This document shows positions 36,901 to 46,029 of a DNA stretch of 64,000 bases, in pieces. Position numbers and translations under genes: made by a program. Each line of letters opens with the position of its first letter. The stretch's first letter is position 1. Origin of the DNA: Dysgonomonas mossii DSM 22836. GTDB lineage: Bacteria > Bacteroidota > Bacteroidia > Bacteroidales > Dysgonomonadaceae. The notes beneath the pieces were generated by a model, which worked only from the letters and a program-made list of their open reading frames with translations, ran no database searches and had not been told where the DNA came from. The stretch lies in assembly GCF_000213575.1 (NCBI RefSeq), contig NZ_GL892005.1, forward strand, positions 217,647 through 281,646, written 5' to 3'.

Positions 36901-37212
36901 TACAAGTGTTGAATTGGAATTTGGTGCAGTAATAGTATATGCACCGTCTAGATCTGATATTGTTCCTGTTGTAGTACCTTTGACAACAACGCTTACGCCG
37001 CTTAATGGCTCGCCGGTTGCATCTTTTATTGTGCCTTTCACAGTGATGTTATTCTGTTCAATGCTTTTGCTTTCATTTGCATCCTTTACGGCTGCAGGAG
37101 CTGAAGCAGATGAGTACTGAAAGATCATGAGAGAAAGAAATAGAAAAAGTGCCTTTCTGACATAATCCTTGTAGTAACTTTTAGAAGTATTACTTGCAGA
37201 TTTTTTTCTCAT
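33988..37212 (-). CDS. SusC/RagA-type TonB-dependent outer-membrane transporter
   Basis: 1074 residues. A long positively charged signal region (1-47) is followed by a carboxypeptidase-D-like domain (about 54-130, VKGTIKDATGEPLSGVSVVV), a plug domain beginning EVVVVGYGTMRKSDVTGSIS, with LKDASSAAIYGARGANGVIL, and a 22-strand barrel ending in FTFGLNVAF with the usual terminal Phe. Imports oligosaccharides with SusD using TonB energy. A 14-base palindrome (37252-37265) lies about 40 bases upstream. Confidence 0.95.
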   Translation of the reverse strand: MRKKSASNTSKSYYKDYVRKALFLFLSLMIFQYSSASAPAAVKDANESKSIEQNNITVKGTIKDATGEPLSGVSVVVKGTTTGTISDLDGAYTITAPNSNSTLVFSFIGFHTQQIVVGAKTSIDVVLVEDAKALEEVVVVGYGTMRKSDVTGSISTAKGSDIIKNQSFNALEGLKGKAAGVNIFSNTGQPGGEVRVIIRGISTINASASPLYVVDGVVMSNFQYLNPNDIESIEVLKDASSAAIYGARGANGVILVTTKRGGNTGKRARISYDGSLSVSTMSRYMDVMNSSEWMAAFKQGLENANAWQGKNFTTDLSQIFTDTRLFNSDGTPIYDTDWQKEASRTAFSHNHQLSIQRGDENSSVGAFLNYTDQQGILRNSYFKRLNAKIAYDDKPTTWLSTGINLLVNHTWGNRTSDNPYGQGALRTMIEQLPFLPVELDGVYTQTNIIKTNSILNNKDNPDSGKQGFSPEGVGNPVELLERIQAMQYKTQIFGNAALTFHLAKGLDLKTQIGVDYQNNRNTNYTPFTPRPLINQSSTGSASANNSNTLYWQEETYLTYNKTLGKHYINAMAGMSWQERNYTYFSASGSKFSDDFYGYYNLGKGEDRPSVGNDHDKWTMNSYFVRGAYSYDNKYMATVTGRYDGASKFGENNKYAFFPSIGLGWMASNENFLKDNQVISKLKPHASFGVTGNSEIGTYASLATIGQSTTIIGNGLQTVSYMSRMPNPDLKWEKTSQLDFGIDLGLFNNRLNLEASYYHKYTTDLLLSRPIPLSTGYSSITTNVGEVSNRGLDLLINAYPIDTRDFQWNTTLNVNYNKNRVEKLDPSSSVDQITGKRQILLDGFVGYEMLIREGEELSTFYGYKRAGIYDGVPSNWDAETMNIPSTIGEKVTYKQRQILGNGLPDWTGSFINTFRYKGFDLTLDLQFQWGVDVMQEFFHSTEARFLTSGLTRLYKDAWHPTLNPTGTAQAIRLNNFGQGANNQADDTWVADGSYLRVNLIQFGYTFNPKIINKVGLSSLRLYASVNNAFLLTSSDYLGYDPDNSSRLGDNKWGTNRQFFTYPRPRTFTFGLNVAF

Positions 37213-37251
37213 AATATGATTTTTATTAAGTTAACTTGTAATTAGTTATTT

Positions 37252-37265
37252 GAGACGTTCGTCTC
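37252..37265. promoter_or_regulatory. Palindrome upstream of susC
   Basis: GAGACG-TT-CGTCTC is a perfect inverted repeat with 6-base arms, 40-53 bases before the susC ATG. It could be an operator or a short hairpin in the leader. Confidence 0.3.
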
Positions 37266-37585
37266 TGTTTTGGATTTAAAATGAGTTGGTTTTAATGAAT
37301 GTTACATAAATTCTAGGTTTTAGAGGTTAATATTATAGGGAGTGTAATGTATTTTCCTTTGTCTTGCTATACCTGAAAGTTGTTTTATAAACCTTTTACC
37401 TATCTGTAAGTCTTTAAATTTCTAGGTTGATAATCGATGTTTTATGCCTTTCTGTTTTCCCTGGGCAATTCTTATATTGTATATAATATCTTTAAGAATT
37501 CCTCTGAGCTATTTTAATGTTTATTCCAATAAGGAACATGCAATGTTAATATTTCTGTATGTTTATTTCTTTATCTTAAAAGCTG

Positions 37586-37630
37586 AAAAAGGTATCCTTA
37601 TTTACATGATGTAAACGAGGATACCTTTTT
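37586..37630 (-). terminator. Terminator of the hybrid two-component regulator
   Basis: AAAAAGGTATCCT (37586-37598) pairs with AGGATACCTTTTT (37618-37630) with an inner stem TTTAC/GTAAA. On the minus strand it ends in a T-run and lies 32 bases after the gene's stop. Confidence 0.7.
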
Positions 37631-37661
37631 GGTTTTTTAGGATACTATTCGGTCTGTCTAG

Positions 37662-40600
37662 TTATTTTTGCTGCCTGTATTCCTTAGGGGTCATATTGTA
37701 TTTTTTTGAGAACTCTCTATAGAAGTAAGATTTGTTATTTATCCCCACCTTATATATAATCTCTTGAATGGTGAGGTTTGTTGTGATTAATAATTTTGCA
37801 GCACAAGTAAATCTGTAATCTTTTATAAAATCACTTGGTGTAAGTGATGTTATTTTCTTAAATCTTCTGTACAGATTCCGTGTATTTGTGCCAAGCTTTT
37901 CTGCTATTAATTCGGGTCTAAGATTCTCCTCTTCGATATTACTGTCTATTATCGAAATAACGGACTCCATAAACTCTTTATCTTCCTGATGTATTACTTG
38001 CCCATCCGAATATTCAAGTGCACTTTCGGGTGAATAGTAATAGTCTTTTAGTTTCTTCTTCGTATTTAGAAGACGATTTATCACAGAGCGCAAAAAGAGT
38101 GGGGAAAATGGTTTTGTAAGATATGCATCTGCCCCAACATCGAGACCTTCAGATTGATCTGCATCACTAATCTTTGCTGAGATAATAACTAAAGGAATAT
38201 GTCTGGTTATTTTGTCTGATTTTATTTGGTTTATAAGTTCTAGTCCGCTCACCTCAGGCATCATAATATCAGTGATGATCAGTTCCGGCATTTGGTTTTC
38301 TATTTGTTTAAGCGCATCGTTTGCATTGTTGGCTCCTTTGATAATATATTCATCTGATAAAATATCATTAATGAGCCATATTATATCCTCATTGTCATCT
38401 ACAACGAGTATTATTGGTTTAGAACTCTTGCCTGAGTTGTCATCCGGTACAACGTTTACCGACTCTTGAAGAGTAGCAACAGGTACTTCTTTTATTTCCA
38501 GTTGAGGCAGCTCTACAATAAACTCTGCATATTTATTTACTTCACTTTCTACTTTTATGCTTCCTTGTAATAACTCAACAAGGCTTTGGCAAATAGACAG
38601 CCCGATTCCATTCCGTGAAGATGTACGGGAATATTGATTGTCACTCCCTATTTCTTCGAGGATACTATAGCGGTCAAATATGATCGGAATTTTAGAAGCC
38701 TCAATTCCTTTCCCTGTGTTGTATACTTTTAGAGTTAAGGTATCGTTGTCAGCCTTTAAGGTAACTCTTACCTCTCCACCTTCTTTTGTGTATTTAAATG
38801 CATTGGATACAAGGTTGGTGTATATTCTATTAAAACATATTATATCTGTATTCCAAAGTAGTTTATCCGAAACTTGCAGGTTAAACCGTATTTTATTTTG
38901 CTCGGCAATAGAAAAGAATGATTCAGATTGTTTCCTTATTTGTTCAGCAACAGGAGCGTTCTTTATTATATGTAGGTTATACTTGGATTCTTCTAATTTT
39001 CTGAAATCGAGTATCTCTTGGATCAGTTCATTCAGATTATCAACATTGTTGCGCAAGATCTCGATATACTTATGGAAGTTGTTATCCATATTTGGAGTTT
39101 TCTCTATACGATCGGTTACCCCATTTATTAGAGTTAGCGGAGTGCAAAACTCATGAGTGACATTTGTGAAGAAGTCTAGTTTAGCTTCTATCAACTTCTC
39201 TTTTTGTTCTTCTTCTATTTTATTCGCTAGTTGTATTTGCTTGTTTATTATTTTTTTGCGAATCATATAAATGATGTATGCGCAAACAAGCAAGAATAAG
39301 CATGCATATCCAACTATTGCCCATGTGGTGAAATACCAAGGAGGTAGTTTTTTTATATGGAGGGTGTAGAATCTTTCATCGGAATTGAATACGTCATTCT
39401 TATATCTAACTTTCAAAACGTAGTCTCCCGAAGGCAGATTGGTGAATGTTATCTCATTTGATTTTTGTAAATCTGTCCATTCATTATTGTAATCTTCCAG
39501 CATGTACGAATATTCATAATTTTCTCCATCGATATAGTCTACAGCTATAAAAGAGAGGGAAAAAGCTGCAATATTGGCAGGGATTTCGAGATATTTAGTG
39601 TCCTTGTTGATATAATTTGATAATGGACGATCTTCTCCTGATATTTTTAATCCAAAGAAATAAAGATCGGGTCTATAGCTATTCTCAAAACTATATCCGG
39701 GCTCTAGCCATGTGAGTCCGTTTATGCCACCAAAGAAAAGTCGTCCCGTATATGGACAATGCCAGTAGGCATCATCAGAGAATTCAAAGACTTTTAGATC
39801 AGGAAATGTATAGTTGTGGAAAAAATCGTTATGCGGATTATACTTAGCCAGTCCTTTATTTGTACTTAGCCAGATGCAGCCTTCTTTATCTTCCAGTATC
39901 CCGTGTATCATATCATTTATAATACCACTTTTTCTGTCAAATTGCTTGATTGTATGATTTCCGTTTTTGAAAAACTGCATTTGAGTTAGGCCTGAGCTGG
40001 CTCCAAAATAAAATACAGAGTCTTTACTCTGATAAACGCTTAAGACATCACCAATAGCAGTACTTTCGGCTTTATTGATCGGGATAAATTCGTATTGTTT
40101 GTTCGTGATGTTAAATCGTGTTACTCCATAACCACCTCTATTCCCTATAAATAATGTTGATTTTCCGTCATAAGTCATAGAGTGGAACTCGTTGCATGTC
40201 TTATCGTTTTTCTTCGGGAAGAAGGCGTTTATAGATTTTACTTCAACTGTTGGAGCCTGATTGTCAACAACAACTTCCAATAAGCCATTTCCGGCTGTGG
40301 CCATCCATAAGGTAGAATCATTTACCTCGCATATTGAATGAACTTTACCTATTGTGTTCGGAGTCTTATTTATTGCCGTCTTTATTTTATTGTCTTTGTA
40401 TGAATAATAAGAAAGTCCCGGCCCTTCTGTTCCTAACCAGATTATGTCTTTCTTTTTGCTACGTAAAAAACAAAATACAAGGTTGCTCACCAGCCCTTCG
40501 GTTGTTGTGTAATGGATTATTTCAGATGATGGAATTTTTACATTATTCAACTTATCGTAATTTTTAATCAAAAAAATACCGTCACCTTTTGTGCCGACCC

Positions 40601-40709
40601 AAAGATTGTTATGCTCGTCGGTATATATCGAACGAACAGGTTTTTGACTGTCGAATGGTAAATGCTCGAGTAGGATGTTCCCAAACATATCGTGATTTTG
40701 ATAGAACAT
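37662..40709 (-). pseudogene. Hybrid two-component system regulator, C-terminal part (after frameshift)
   Basis: 1015 codons downstream of a frameshift. Domains in order: remaining periplasmic propeller repeats (about 1-330, NNLWVGTKGDGIFLI type), Y_Y_Y domain (about 390-450), one membrane helix (WAIVGYACLFLLVCAYIIYM), HisKA with FFTNVTHEFCTPLTLI, HATPase with NLVSNAFKYT and GIGLSIC, receiver (ILVVDDNEDI, phospho-Asp in IITDIMMPE, Lys in YLTKPFSP) and an AraC-type DNA-binding domain. It senses periplasmic oligosaccharide and activates the adjacent susCD locus (family role). The ATG at 40709 is only the first in frame; the propeller sequence LLKDNKQDILWLGTDGKGVE is readable upstream of it as far as the break at 40772-40776. 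Confidence 0.85.
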
Positions 40710-40762
40710 TTCTACACCTTTGCCGTCTGTTCCAAGCCATAGTATATCTTGTTTATTGTCTT

Positions 40763-41674
40763 TTAATAAGCAAAAACGCCGATCCCGCTGGTTATAACTT
40801 CCGGCCGATAGTGGTCTTCTATATTCAATTTTACTACGCCATTGTTTTTGAACGCAATATACACGTCATATTTGAAAGATGTTATTTTTGCTATACCTCC
40901 ATTTTTGGTTGTGAGTTGCGATATATCTGATAGTAATATTTTCTTTGAAGCAATTATGTCATATAGGTACAGCTTTTGATCTTTATCAACGAAGTAAATC
41001 TTATTGTTCTCATAAGATGCATAATCTATATTTTTATCATGCATTGTTATTTCATGAGTTTTTAGCTTTATATCCAAATCTTGTTTCTTAGAATATTCTA
41101 TATTAAGAAGCTTTCCATTGTTTGTTATCAGATAAAGTTTATCATTTTTGGTAAAGAAGATATCTTTTATACTTTCTGTGTCAGCCTCAGGGAGATGGAT
41201 ATCTTGGAATCTTTTCAAGTCGGAAGATGATGAATAATATGAAATGTATCCTCGTTTACATATAACCCATGTATTACCCTTACTGTCTGCGGCTAACAGT
41301 TTTGCTTCGGGGCATTCGGGGTGCGACTCCGTTACTCGCCTATCTTTTAAGGAGAATTTGTTAAGCCCAAGGAATGTGGATATCCACAAATGGTCAGTAC
41401 CTGCTTGCGAAATTTTATGTATGATATTGCTACAAAGTGAATATTCGTTGTCTAGTTCGAAGCGATAGACATACATGTTTTTCCCATTATATAGATTGAG
41501 GCCATCATATGTACCAAACCACATATATCCATTTTGATCTTGGTACATGCATAATACAGCATTATTCGACAGGTCAAGATTCCCAACTCTATGAGTCCCA
41601 TATGCAGCAGATGAACTTAGAATAGAAAATACAGATAACCAATAAATTATAAATAAGATGGTTGATTGTTTCAT
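40763..41674 (-). pseudogene. Hybrid two-component system regulator, N-terminal part (before frameshift)
   Basis: Starts at ATG 41674 (MKQSTILFIIYWLSVFSILS, signal peptide) and runs about 300 residues of periplasmic beta-propeller repeats (CMYQDQNGYMWFGTYDGLN, HLWISTFLGLNKFS) until a premature TAA. Adding one T to the five-T run at 40772-40776 (minus-strand sense) joins it in frame to the next fragment as GVF-C-LLKDNKQDILW, a perfect propeller continuation. So this and the preceding entry are one gene, about 4.0 kb, broken by a one-base deletion, or the assembly has an indel error here. Confidence 0.85.
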
Positions 41675-41740
41675 TCTCGAATTGTATGGTGGTTTTAGCG
41701 TCTCACGAATAACAATGTATCCATGAATATGTTTCTTCAT

Positions 41741-42215
41741 GAGTTAGAGGAACTAAATTATTTTATAATATATAGCCTAACATAGTATTTGAAGAACAAA
41801 GAATTTAGAGCATTTAATTTTACAAAAATAAGAGATAATATTGTAAAAATATAGTTAAATCGTTCGAGAATTAAATTTTTATAATATTGTGAATGCTGAA
41901 AACGGTTGACATAAAACTCTTTAATTGTATTGCAGTAATATTAACTCGGTATTCATTTGATTGTATATGGGTTACTGATATATAAATAATTCCAAAGTTT
42001 TCCTTCAGTATTTATTTTACACGTTAAGCTAAAATATTTTCTAAATATAATAAAATATTTAAAATAGATGGCTGTTAAATGAAAAAGTTCTTAAATATAT
42101 GCTTCGATATACGTTTATATGTTTTTAATGTCCTCGTTAAGTAATATCCTGTTCAAGAATAAGAATAAATCTAACGGAGTCTATTATACTATTAATCTCC
42201 GTTGTATACCTTGCA
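41741..42215. other. AT-rich intergenic region
   Basis: 475 bases without a gene. The only structure I see is AACGGAG (42173-42179) / CTCCGTT (42197-42203), a 7-base inverted repeat with a 17-base spacer just after the MBL-fold gene, a possible weak terminator on the minus strand. Confidence 0.4.
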
Positions 42216-42974
42216 TTATATGTTGATTTCAAGCCCGTCGTACGATAAGTATACATTTGGCGGCAATACTGCTTGTATCTTATCATGTAATCCCATTTGG
42301 TGAGACATGTGTGTCAGATAAGCTTTTTTAGGAGATATTTTCTTTATCTCTTCCAAAGCTTCTACTAGATTTAGATGAGAGATATGCTTTTCGATACGTA
42401 GAGAACTAATAACTAAGGTGTCCAAGTCTTTTAATTTATTGTATTCTTCTTCAGGGATATGCTTTACATCAGTGAGGTAAGCGAAGTTGTTGATTCGGTA
42501 ACCTAAAATAGGCAGCATGTGGTGCATGATTTTTATAGGTTGTATTTCAATATCCCCTATACTAAAAGATGCTTCATGGCTAACTTCGTGAAGCCTGAAC
42601 GTGGGAACTCCGGGGTAGCGATGCTCCCTGAAAGAGTAGGGGATTCTTATTTTTAGCGCATCTAAGGTAATAGCGTTCGAGTATATATCTACATCGTCGA
42701 ATCTACAGAAAGGACGTAAATCGTCTAATCCGCCCACATGGTCATAATGTTCGTGGGTGAGCAATACTCCATGAATGTGCGCAAACTCTTCATACATAAT
42801 TTGCTCCCGGAAATCAGGACCACAATCGATAAGAATTCTCTTATCTCCTATATTCAATAAAACAGACGCTCGCAGGCGTCTGTCTTTTATATTATTAGAG
42901 GTGCATACCTCACATTTGCAGCCAATCTCAGGGACTCCTGTGGATGTTCCTGTTCCTAAGAACTTTATTTTCAT
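42216..42974 (-). CDS. MBL-fold metallo-hydrolase (PhnP/RNase Z-like)
   Basis: 252 residues from ATG 42974 (an in-frame TTG 9 bases earlier is less likely). The N-terminus MKIKFLGTGTSTGVPEIGCKC with CEVC is the PhnP-type cysteine-containing start; the metal motif is LLTHEHYDHVGGLDDLRPF, and further ligands lie in PIKIMHHMLPILGY and YLTHMSHQMG. Members hydrolyse phosphodiesters (cyclic phosphates, nucleotides). The SPOR-type lipoprotein gene lies 24 bases upstream on the same strand. Confidence 0.88.
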   Translation of the reverse strand: MKIKFLGTGTSTGVPEIGCKCEVCTSNNIKDRRLRASVLLNIGDKRILIDCGPDFREQIMYEEFAHIHGVLLTHEHYDHVGGLDDLRPFCRFDDVDIYSNAITLDALKIRIPYSFREHRYPGVPTFRLHEVSHEASFSIGDIEIQPIKIMHHMLPILGYRINNFAYLTDVKHIPEEEYNKLKDLDTLVISSLRIEKHISHLNLVEALEEIKKISPKKAYLTHMSHQMGLHDKIQAVLPPNVYLSYDGLEINI

Positions 42975-42998
42975 CCTTATCAAATATCTTAGTTTACA

Positions 42999-43799
42999 CT
43001 ATTTTCGTAGAATCCACAGATCCGTTAATGGAATTCCGTATGTTTTCAATAATTGTGCAGAAGATTTTCGAGCATTATACTGTTCTTCCACGGTCTTTAT
43101 TTTATTCATAGCTTCCTGTTCGGAATCATACGTTCCAATAATAACATAATATATACCGGAAGTGTTTTTTACTACAATTAAAGATTCTTTCACCCCTAAT
43201 GTTTTTTTTAGGTGTTCTGATCCGTTGTATTTATTCGTCAATGAAGCTATTACTACACTGTATTTTTTTAGTTTTGCTTTATCTTCTTTATTTAAGTAAG
43301 ATAATCCTTCTGTTTTGAGCGTTTTCTTCTCACTATCGAGTAAATGCGCAAAAAAGTCTGAACTTTCGGGTTCTCCAACCAATGTTTCGCTTGTTTGTCC
43401 TGCTTGTGCTTGAGCATTAGACGGTGATGCTACCGGCACTACAACAGATGTCTTCTTCGGACAATCGGGACATTGATCTATAAGAGCCTGTCTGCGTTTT
43501 GCAGCTTCCAAATATACATCTCCATTTGCATACTCCGAATCATCATAATTTACTTTATAATGTTCATAGGTAGCTTTTACCTGAGCCATATAAGCCGATT
43601 CGGCCGTATAGTTTATTGATTCGCTATTACTTTTTGTCTCTTTATTCGAAGTGTTTTTGCCTTCTTCGATTAAGAAACTTTCTCCTTTCATCTGACTGTT
43701 TGCCTCCCGATAAAATTTGGCAATAGATTTTTCCTGTGATCCACAGGAGGATACAAGTATAATAACCGATAGTAGTAAAGTTGTGCAAATTATCTTCAT
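42999..43799 (-). CDS. SPOR-domain-like lipoprotein
   Basis: 266 residues. Lipobox LVSSCGS. A long low-complexity middle (about 30-170) carries QCPDCPK and Ser/Thr-rich runs. The C-terminal 90 residues (KKYSVVIASLTNKYNGSEHL ... YVIIGTYDSEQEAMNKI) look like a SPOR fold, which binds denuded glycan strands of septal peptidoglycan, followed by a tail YGIPLTDLWILRK shared with the next gene. Envelope, probably division-related. A -7 box TATCTTTG is at 43841-43848. Confidence 0.75.
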   Translation of the reverse strand: MKIICTTLLLSVIILVSSCGSQEKSIAKFYREANSQMKGESFLIEEGKNTSNKETKSNSESINYTAESAYMAQVKATYEHYKVNYDDSEYANGDVYLEAAKRRQALIDQCPDCPKKTSVVVPVASPSNAQAQAGQTSETLVGEPESSDFFAHLLDSEKKTLKTEGLSYLNKEDKAKLKKYSVVIASLTNKYNGSEHLKKTLGVKESLIVVKNTSGIYYVIIGTYDSEQEAMNKIKTVEEQYNARKSSAQLLKTYGIPLTDLWILRK

Positions 43800-43840
43800 T
43801 CTTATGTGTTCGTTTAGTAAATATTATCTATATCACTATA

Positions 43841-43848
43841 CAAAGATA
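43841..43848 (-). promoter_or_regulatory. -7 element of the 42999-43799 gene
   Basis: Plus-strand CAAAGATA is TATCTTTG on the minus strand, 42 bases before the start codon. No clear -33 is seen. Confidence 0.4.
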
Positions 43849-43932
43849 TAAAAAAAGACGTTCAATTAATACTCTAAAGGTTAAAAGTAAGGGTGTTCAA
43901 ATGGCATTGGCTTTAGTTATAAACATGAAAAA

Positions 43933-43955
43933 AGGAGAGCTGTTAAGGCTCTCCT
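43933..43955 (-). terminator. Terminator after the second SPOR-type gene
   Basis: AGGAGAGC (43933-43940) and GCTCTCCT (43948-43955) form an 8-base-pair stem; on the minus strand it is followed by TTTTTTCATG. It lies 12 bases after the stop. Confidence 0.65.
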
Positions 43956-43966
43956 CTTATATTCGT

Positions 43967-44485
43967 TTAGTATTCTCTCTGTAATATCCACCAATCGTTG
44001 AATGGAATTCCGTATTTGCTTTTTAGAGTAGATACATCTCCCATTGCATGGTATTTTTCGAGGATTTCATTCTTTTTAGCTACAGCTTGTTCCTTCGAGT
44101 CGTAACTTGCTATAATTACACGGTACATTCCCTGATCGTTGCGAACCAATATTATATTGTAACCGTCGTTTCCAAATCTTTCTTTCAAAGATTCAGCTCC
44201 GGGTTTCATTGCCATTGCGGCAACAACTACACTGTAAGCTTTCAACCCATTCGCATCACTTTCGTATACCGGGGTAACTTTTTCTTTTCTAACGGTTTCG
44301 CTACTGTAGCTAGGAGTCGTAGTCGCTGGTTTCGAAACAGGAGTCGAAGACACTGTGTTTTCTTCCATTTCTCTTTCTTTCGCAGCTTCATATACCGACT
44401 TATATGCACTTTGTTTAGGTTTACAAGATCCAAATGCAATAAGGAAAGCCAGAGCTAATCCAATTCCAATTAATTTTTTATTCAT
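43967..44485 (-). CDS. SPOR-domain-like lipoprotein (paralogue)
   Basis: 172 residues, lipobox AFGSCKP. A short Ser/Thr/Pro linker leads to a C-terminal SPOR-like domain (LKAYSVVVAAMAMKPGAESL ... YRVIIASYDSKEQAVAK) and the tail KYGIPFNDWWILQREY. It is clearly a paralogue of the 42999-43799 product, which has the same domain and tail, but is transcribed separately: a terminator follows, and a -7 match (TATTTTTG, 44523-44530 on the minus strand) precedes it. Confidence 0.75.
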   Translation of the reverse strand: MNKKLIGIGLALAFLIAFGSCKPKQSAYKSVYEAAKEREMEENTVSSTPVSKPATTTPSYSSETVRKEKVTPVYESDANGLKAYSVVVAAMAMKPGAESLKERFGNDGYNIILVRNDQGMYRVIIASYDSKEQAVAKKNEILEKYHAMGDVSTLKSKYGIPFNDWWILQREY

Positions 44486-44584
44486 ATCCTTTATTTTAAT
44501 ATGTTAGATTCAGCATTTGACGCAAAAATAATACATTACCATTTAGTATAACGCTTTTTTGTGGCAAATAGTATGATTTTCACT

Positions 44585-45856
44585 TTAATTAATAAATTCA
44601 AAACCAGTATATGGCACCAATACTTTCGGTATGCGAATGCCTGCATCGGTCTGATTGTTTTCTAACAATGCTGCAACAATGCGGGGTAAAGCTAATGCAC
44701 TGCCGTTCAGTGTATGAGCCAGCTGTATCTTTTTGTCTGCATCCCGATAGCGGCATTTCAGACGGTTTGCCTGATAGCTTTCGAAATTGGATACCGAGCT
44801 TACTTCGAGCCAACGTTTTTGTGCTGCCGAGAATACCTCAAAGTCAAATGTAAGGGCAGAAGTGAAACTCATATCCCCTCCACATAGACGAAGTATGCGC
44901 CAAGGTAGCTCAAGCTCATCAACGAGTGACTGAACATGCGCAACCATTTCCTTCAAAGATTCGTAAGAGTGCTCAGGCTTGTCGATACGAACAATTTCAA
45001 CCTTGTCGAACTGGTGTAAACGATTCAATCCACGAACATCTTTTCCATAAGAACCGGCTTCACGACGGAAACAAGCAGAATATGCCGTATTCATAATCGG
45101 AAGGTCTTTTTCTTCGAGAATAACGTCACGATATATATTTGTTACAGGAACTTCGGCTGTAGGTATCAGATACAAATCATCCAGTGTAGCATGATACATC
45201 TGTCCTTCCTTATCCGGCAACTGACCTGTACCATAACCCGAAGCAGCATTTACTACATAAGGTGGTTGTACTTCCAGATATCCGGATTCACGAGCTTTGT
45301 CAAGGAAATAGTTTATTAAAGCACGTTGCAGGCGTGCTCCTTTTCCTTTATATACCGGAAATCCCGCCCCTGTAATCTTTACGCCAAGTTCGAAATCGAT
45401 AAGATCATATTTTTTAGCTAAGTCCCAATGTGGAAGCGCATCTTCTCCCAGTTCAGGTATGATGCCTCCGGTCTTTTCTACAACATTGTCTTCGGCTACT
45501 CTTCCTTCAGGAACTTCGTCCGATGGAAGGTTTGGTATAAGAACAAGCAATTCTTGTAGATCTTGTTCTGCTTGGCGAAGTGTTTCTTCGAGAACTTTAC
45601 TTTGTCCTTTTATTTCAGCTACTCTGTTTTTTGCAATCTCAGCTTCGGCCTTATTGCCTTCTTTCATTAGTTGTCCTATGTGTTTCGATAGATTATTGGA
45701 TTCTGACAAACAAGCATCCAAAGAAGTTTGTGTTTTCTTTCTTGTCTGGTCTATTTCCAATACCTTTTCGATTATTTCTTTTGCATCGAAATGTTTTTTA
45801 GCCAGCTTTTTAATCACTAGCTCAGGATTCTCACTAATTGTTTTCAGCGTTAACAT
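44585..45856 (-). CDS. serS: Serine-tRNA ligase
   Basis: Charges tRNA-Ser (and tRNA-Sec). 423 residues: N-terminal coiled-coil arm (about 1-110), then the class II catalytic domain with the TAEVPVTN serine-binding motif, motif 2 FRREAGSYGKDVRGLNRLHQ, and motif 3 LNGSALALPRIVAALLENNQ. A -7 match TAACTTTG (45880-45887, minus strand) lies 24 bases before the start. Confidence 0.97.
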   Translation of the reverse strand: MLTLKTISENPELVIKKLAKKHFDAKEIIEKVLEIDQTRKKTQTSLDACLSESNNLSKHIGQLMKEGNKAEAEIAKNRVAEIKGQSKVLEETLRQAEQDLQELLVLIPNLPSDEVPEGRVAEDNVVEKTGGIIPELGEDALPHWDLAKKYDLIDFELGVKITGAGFPVYKGKGARLQRALINYFLDKARESGYLEVQPPYVVNAASGYGTGQLPDKEGQMYHATLDDLYLIPTAEVPVTNIYRDVILEEKDLPIMNTAYSACFRREAGSYGKDVRGLNRLHQFDKVEIVRIDKPEHSYESLKEMVAHVQSLVDELELPWRILRLCGGDMSFTSALTFDFEVFSAAQKRWLEVSSVSNFESYQANRLKCRYRDADKKIQLAHTLNGSALALPRIVAALLENNQTDAGIRIPKVLVPYTGFEFIN

Positions 45857-45879
45857 AAGTCTGATTTTTGTTTATGTTG

Positions 45880-45887
45880 CAAAGTTA
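45880..45887 (-). promoter_or_regulatory. -7 element of serS
   Basis: Plus-strand CAAAGTTA reads TAACTTTG on the minus strand, a full TAnnTTTG match 24 bases before the start codon. The -33 is unclear. Confidence 0.4.
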
Positions 45888-45977
45888 TAAATATTTTAAG
45901 AAAATGTTATTTATATACCTATACAAGTTTTATTTGTTTTAGGAAGTAACAAAAGACGATAACAACCTTTATAAAAA

Positions 45978-46005
45978 AGAGACAGGTCGAAATCGACTTG
46001 TCTCT
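45978..46005 (-). terminator. Terminator of the ecotin gene
   Basis: AGAGACAGGTCG (45978-45989) pairs with CGACTTGTCTCT (45994-46005), one G-U, around AAAT; on the minus strand it is followed by TTTTTTAT. It lies 25 bases after the ecotin stop. Confidence 0.75.
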
Positions 46006-46029
46006 CTGTTTTGACGATTATCAACAATC

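Larger units (their letters stand above)
37213..37661. other. Intergenic region between susC and the hybrid regulator
   Basis: 449 bases, AT-rich. It contains a palindrome close to the susC start (37252-37265) and the hairpin terminator of the regulator gene (37586-37630). No ORF or RNA is otherwise supported, and no good TAnnTTTG box is seen for susC, which fits activator-dependent expression. Confidence 0.5.

Noticed and set aside
40710..40765. Treating the two halves of the hybrid regulator as separate real genes
   Set aside because: The propeller reads on across the gap in another frame without loss, and a single inserted T restores one continuous protein.
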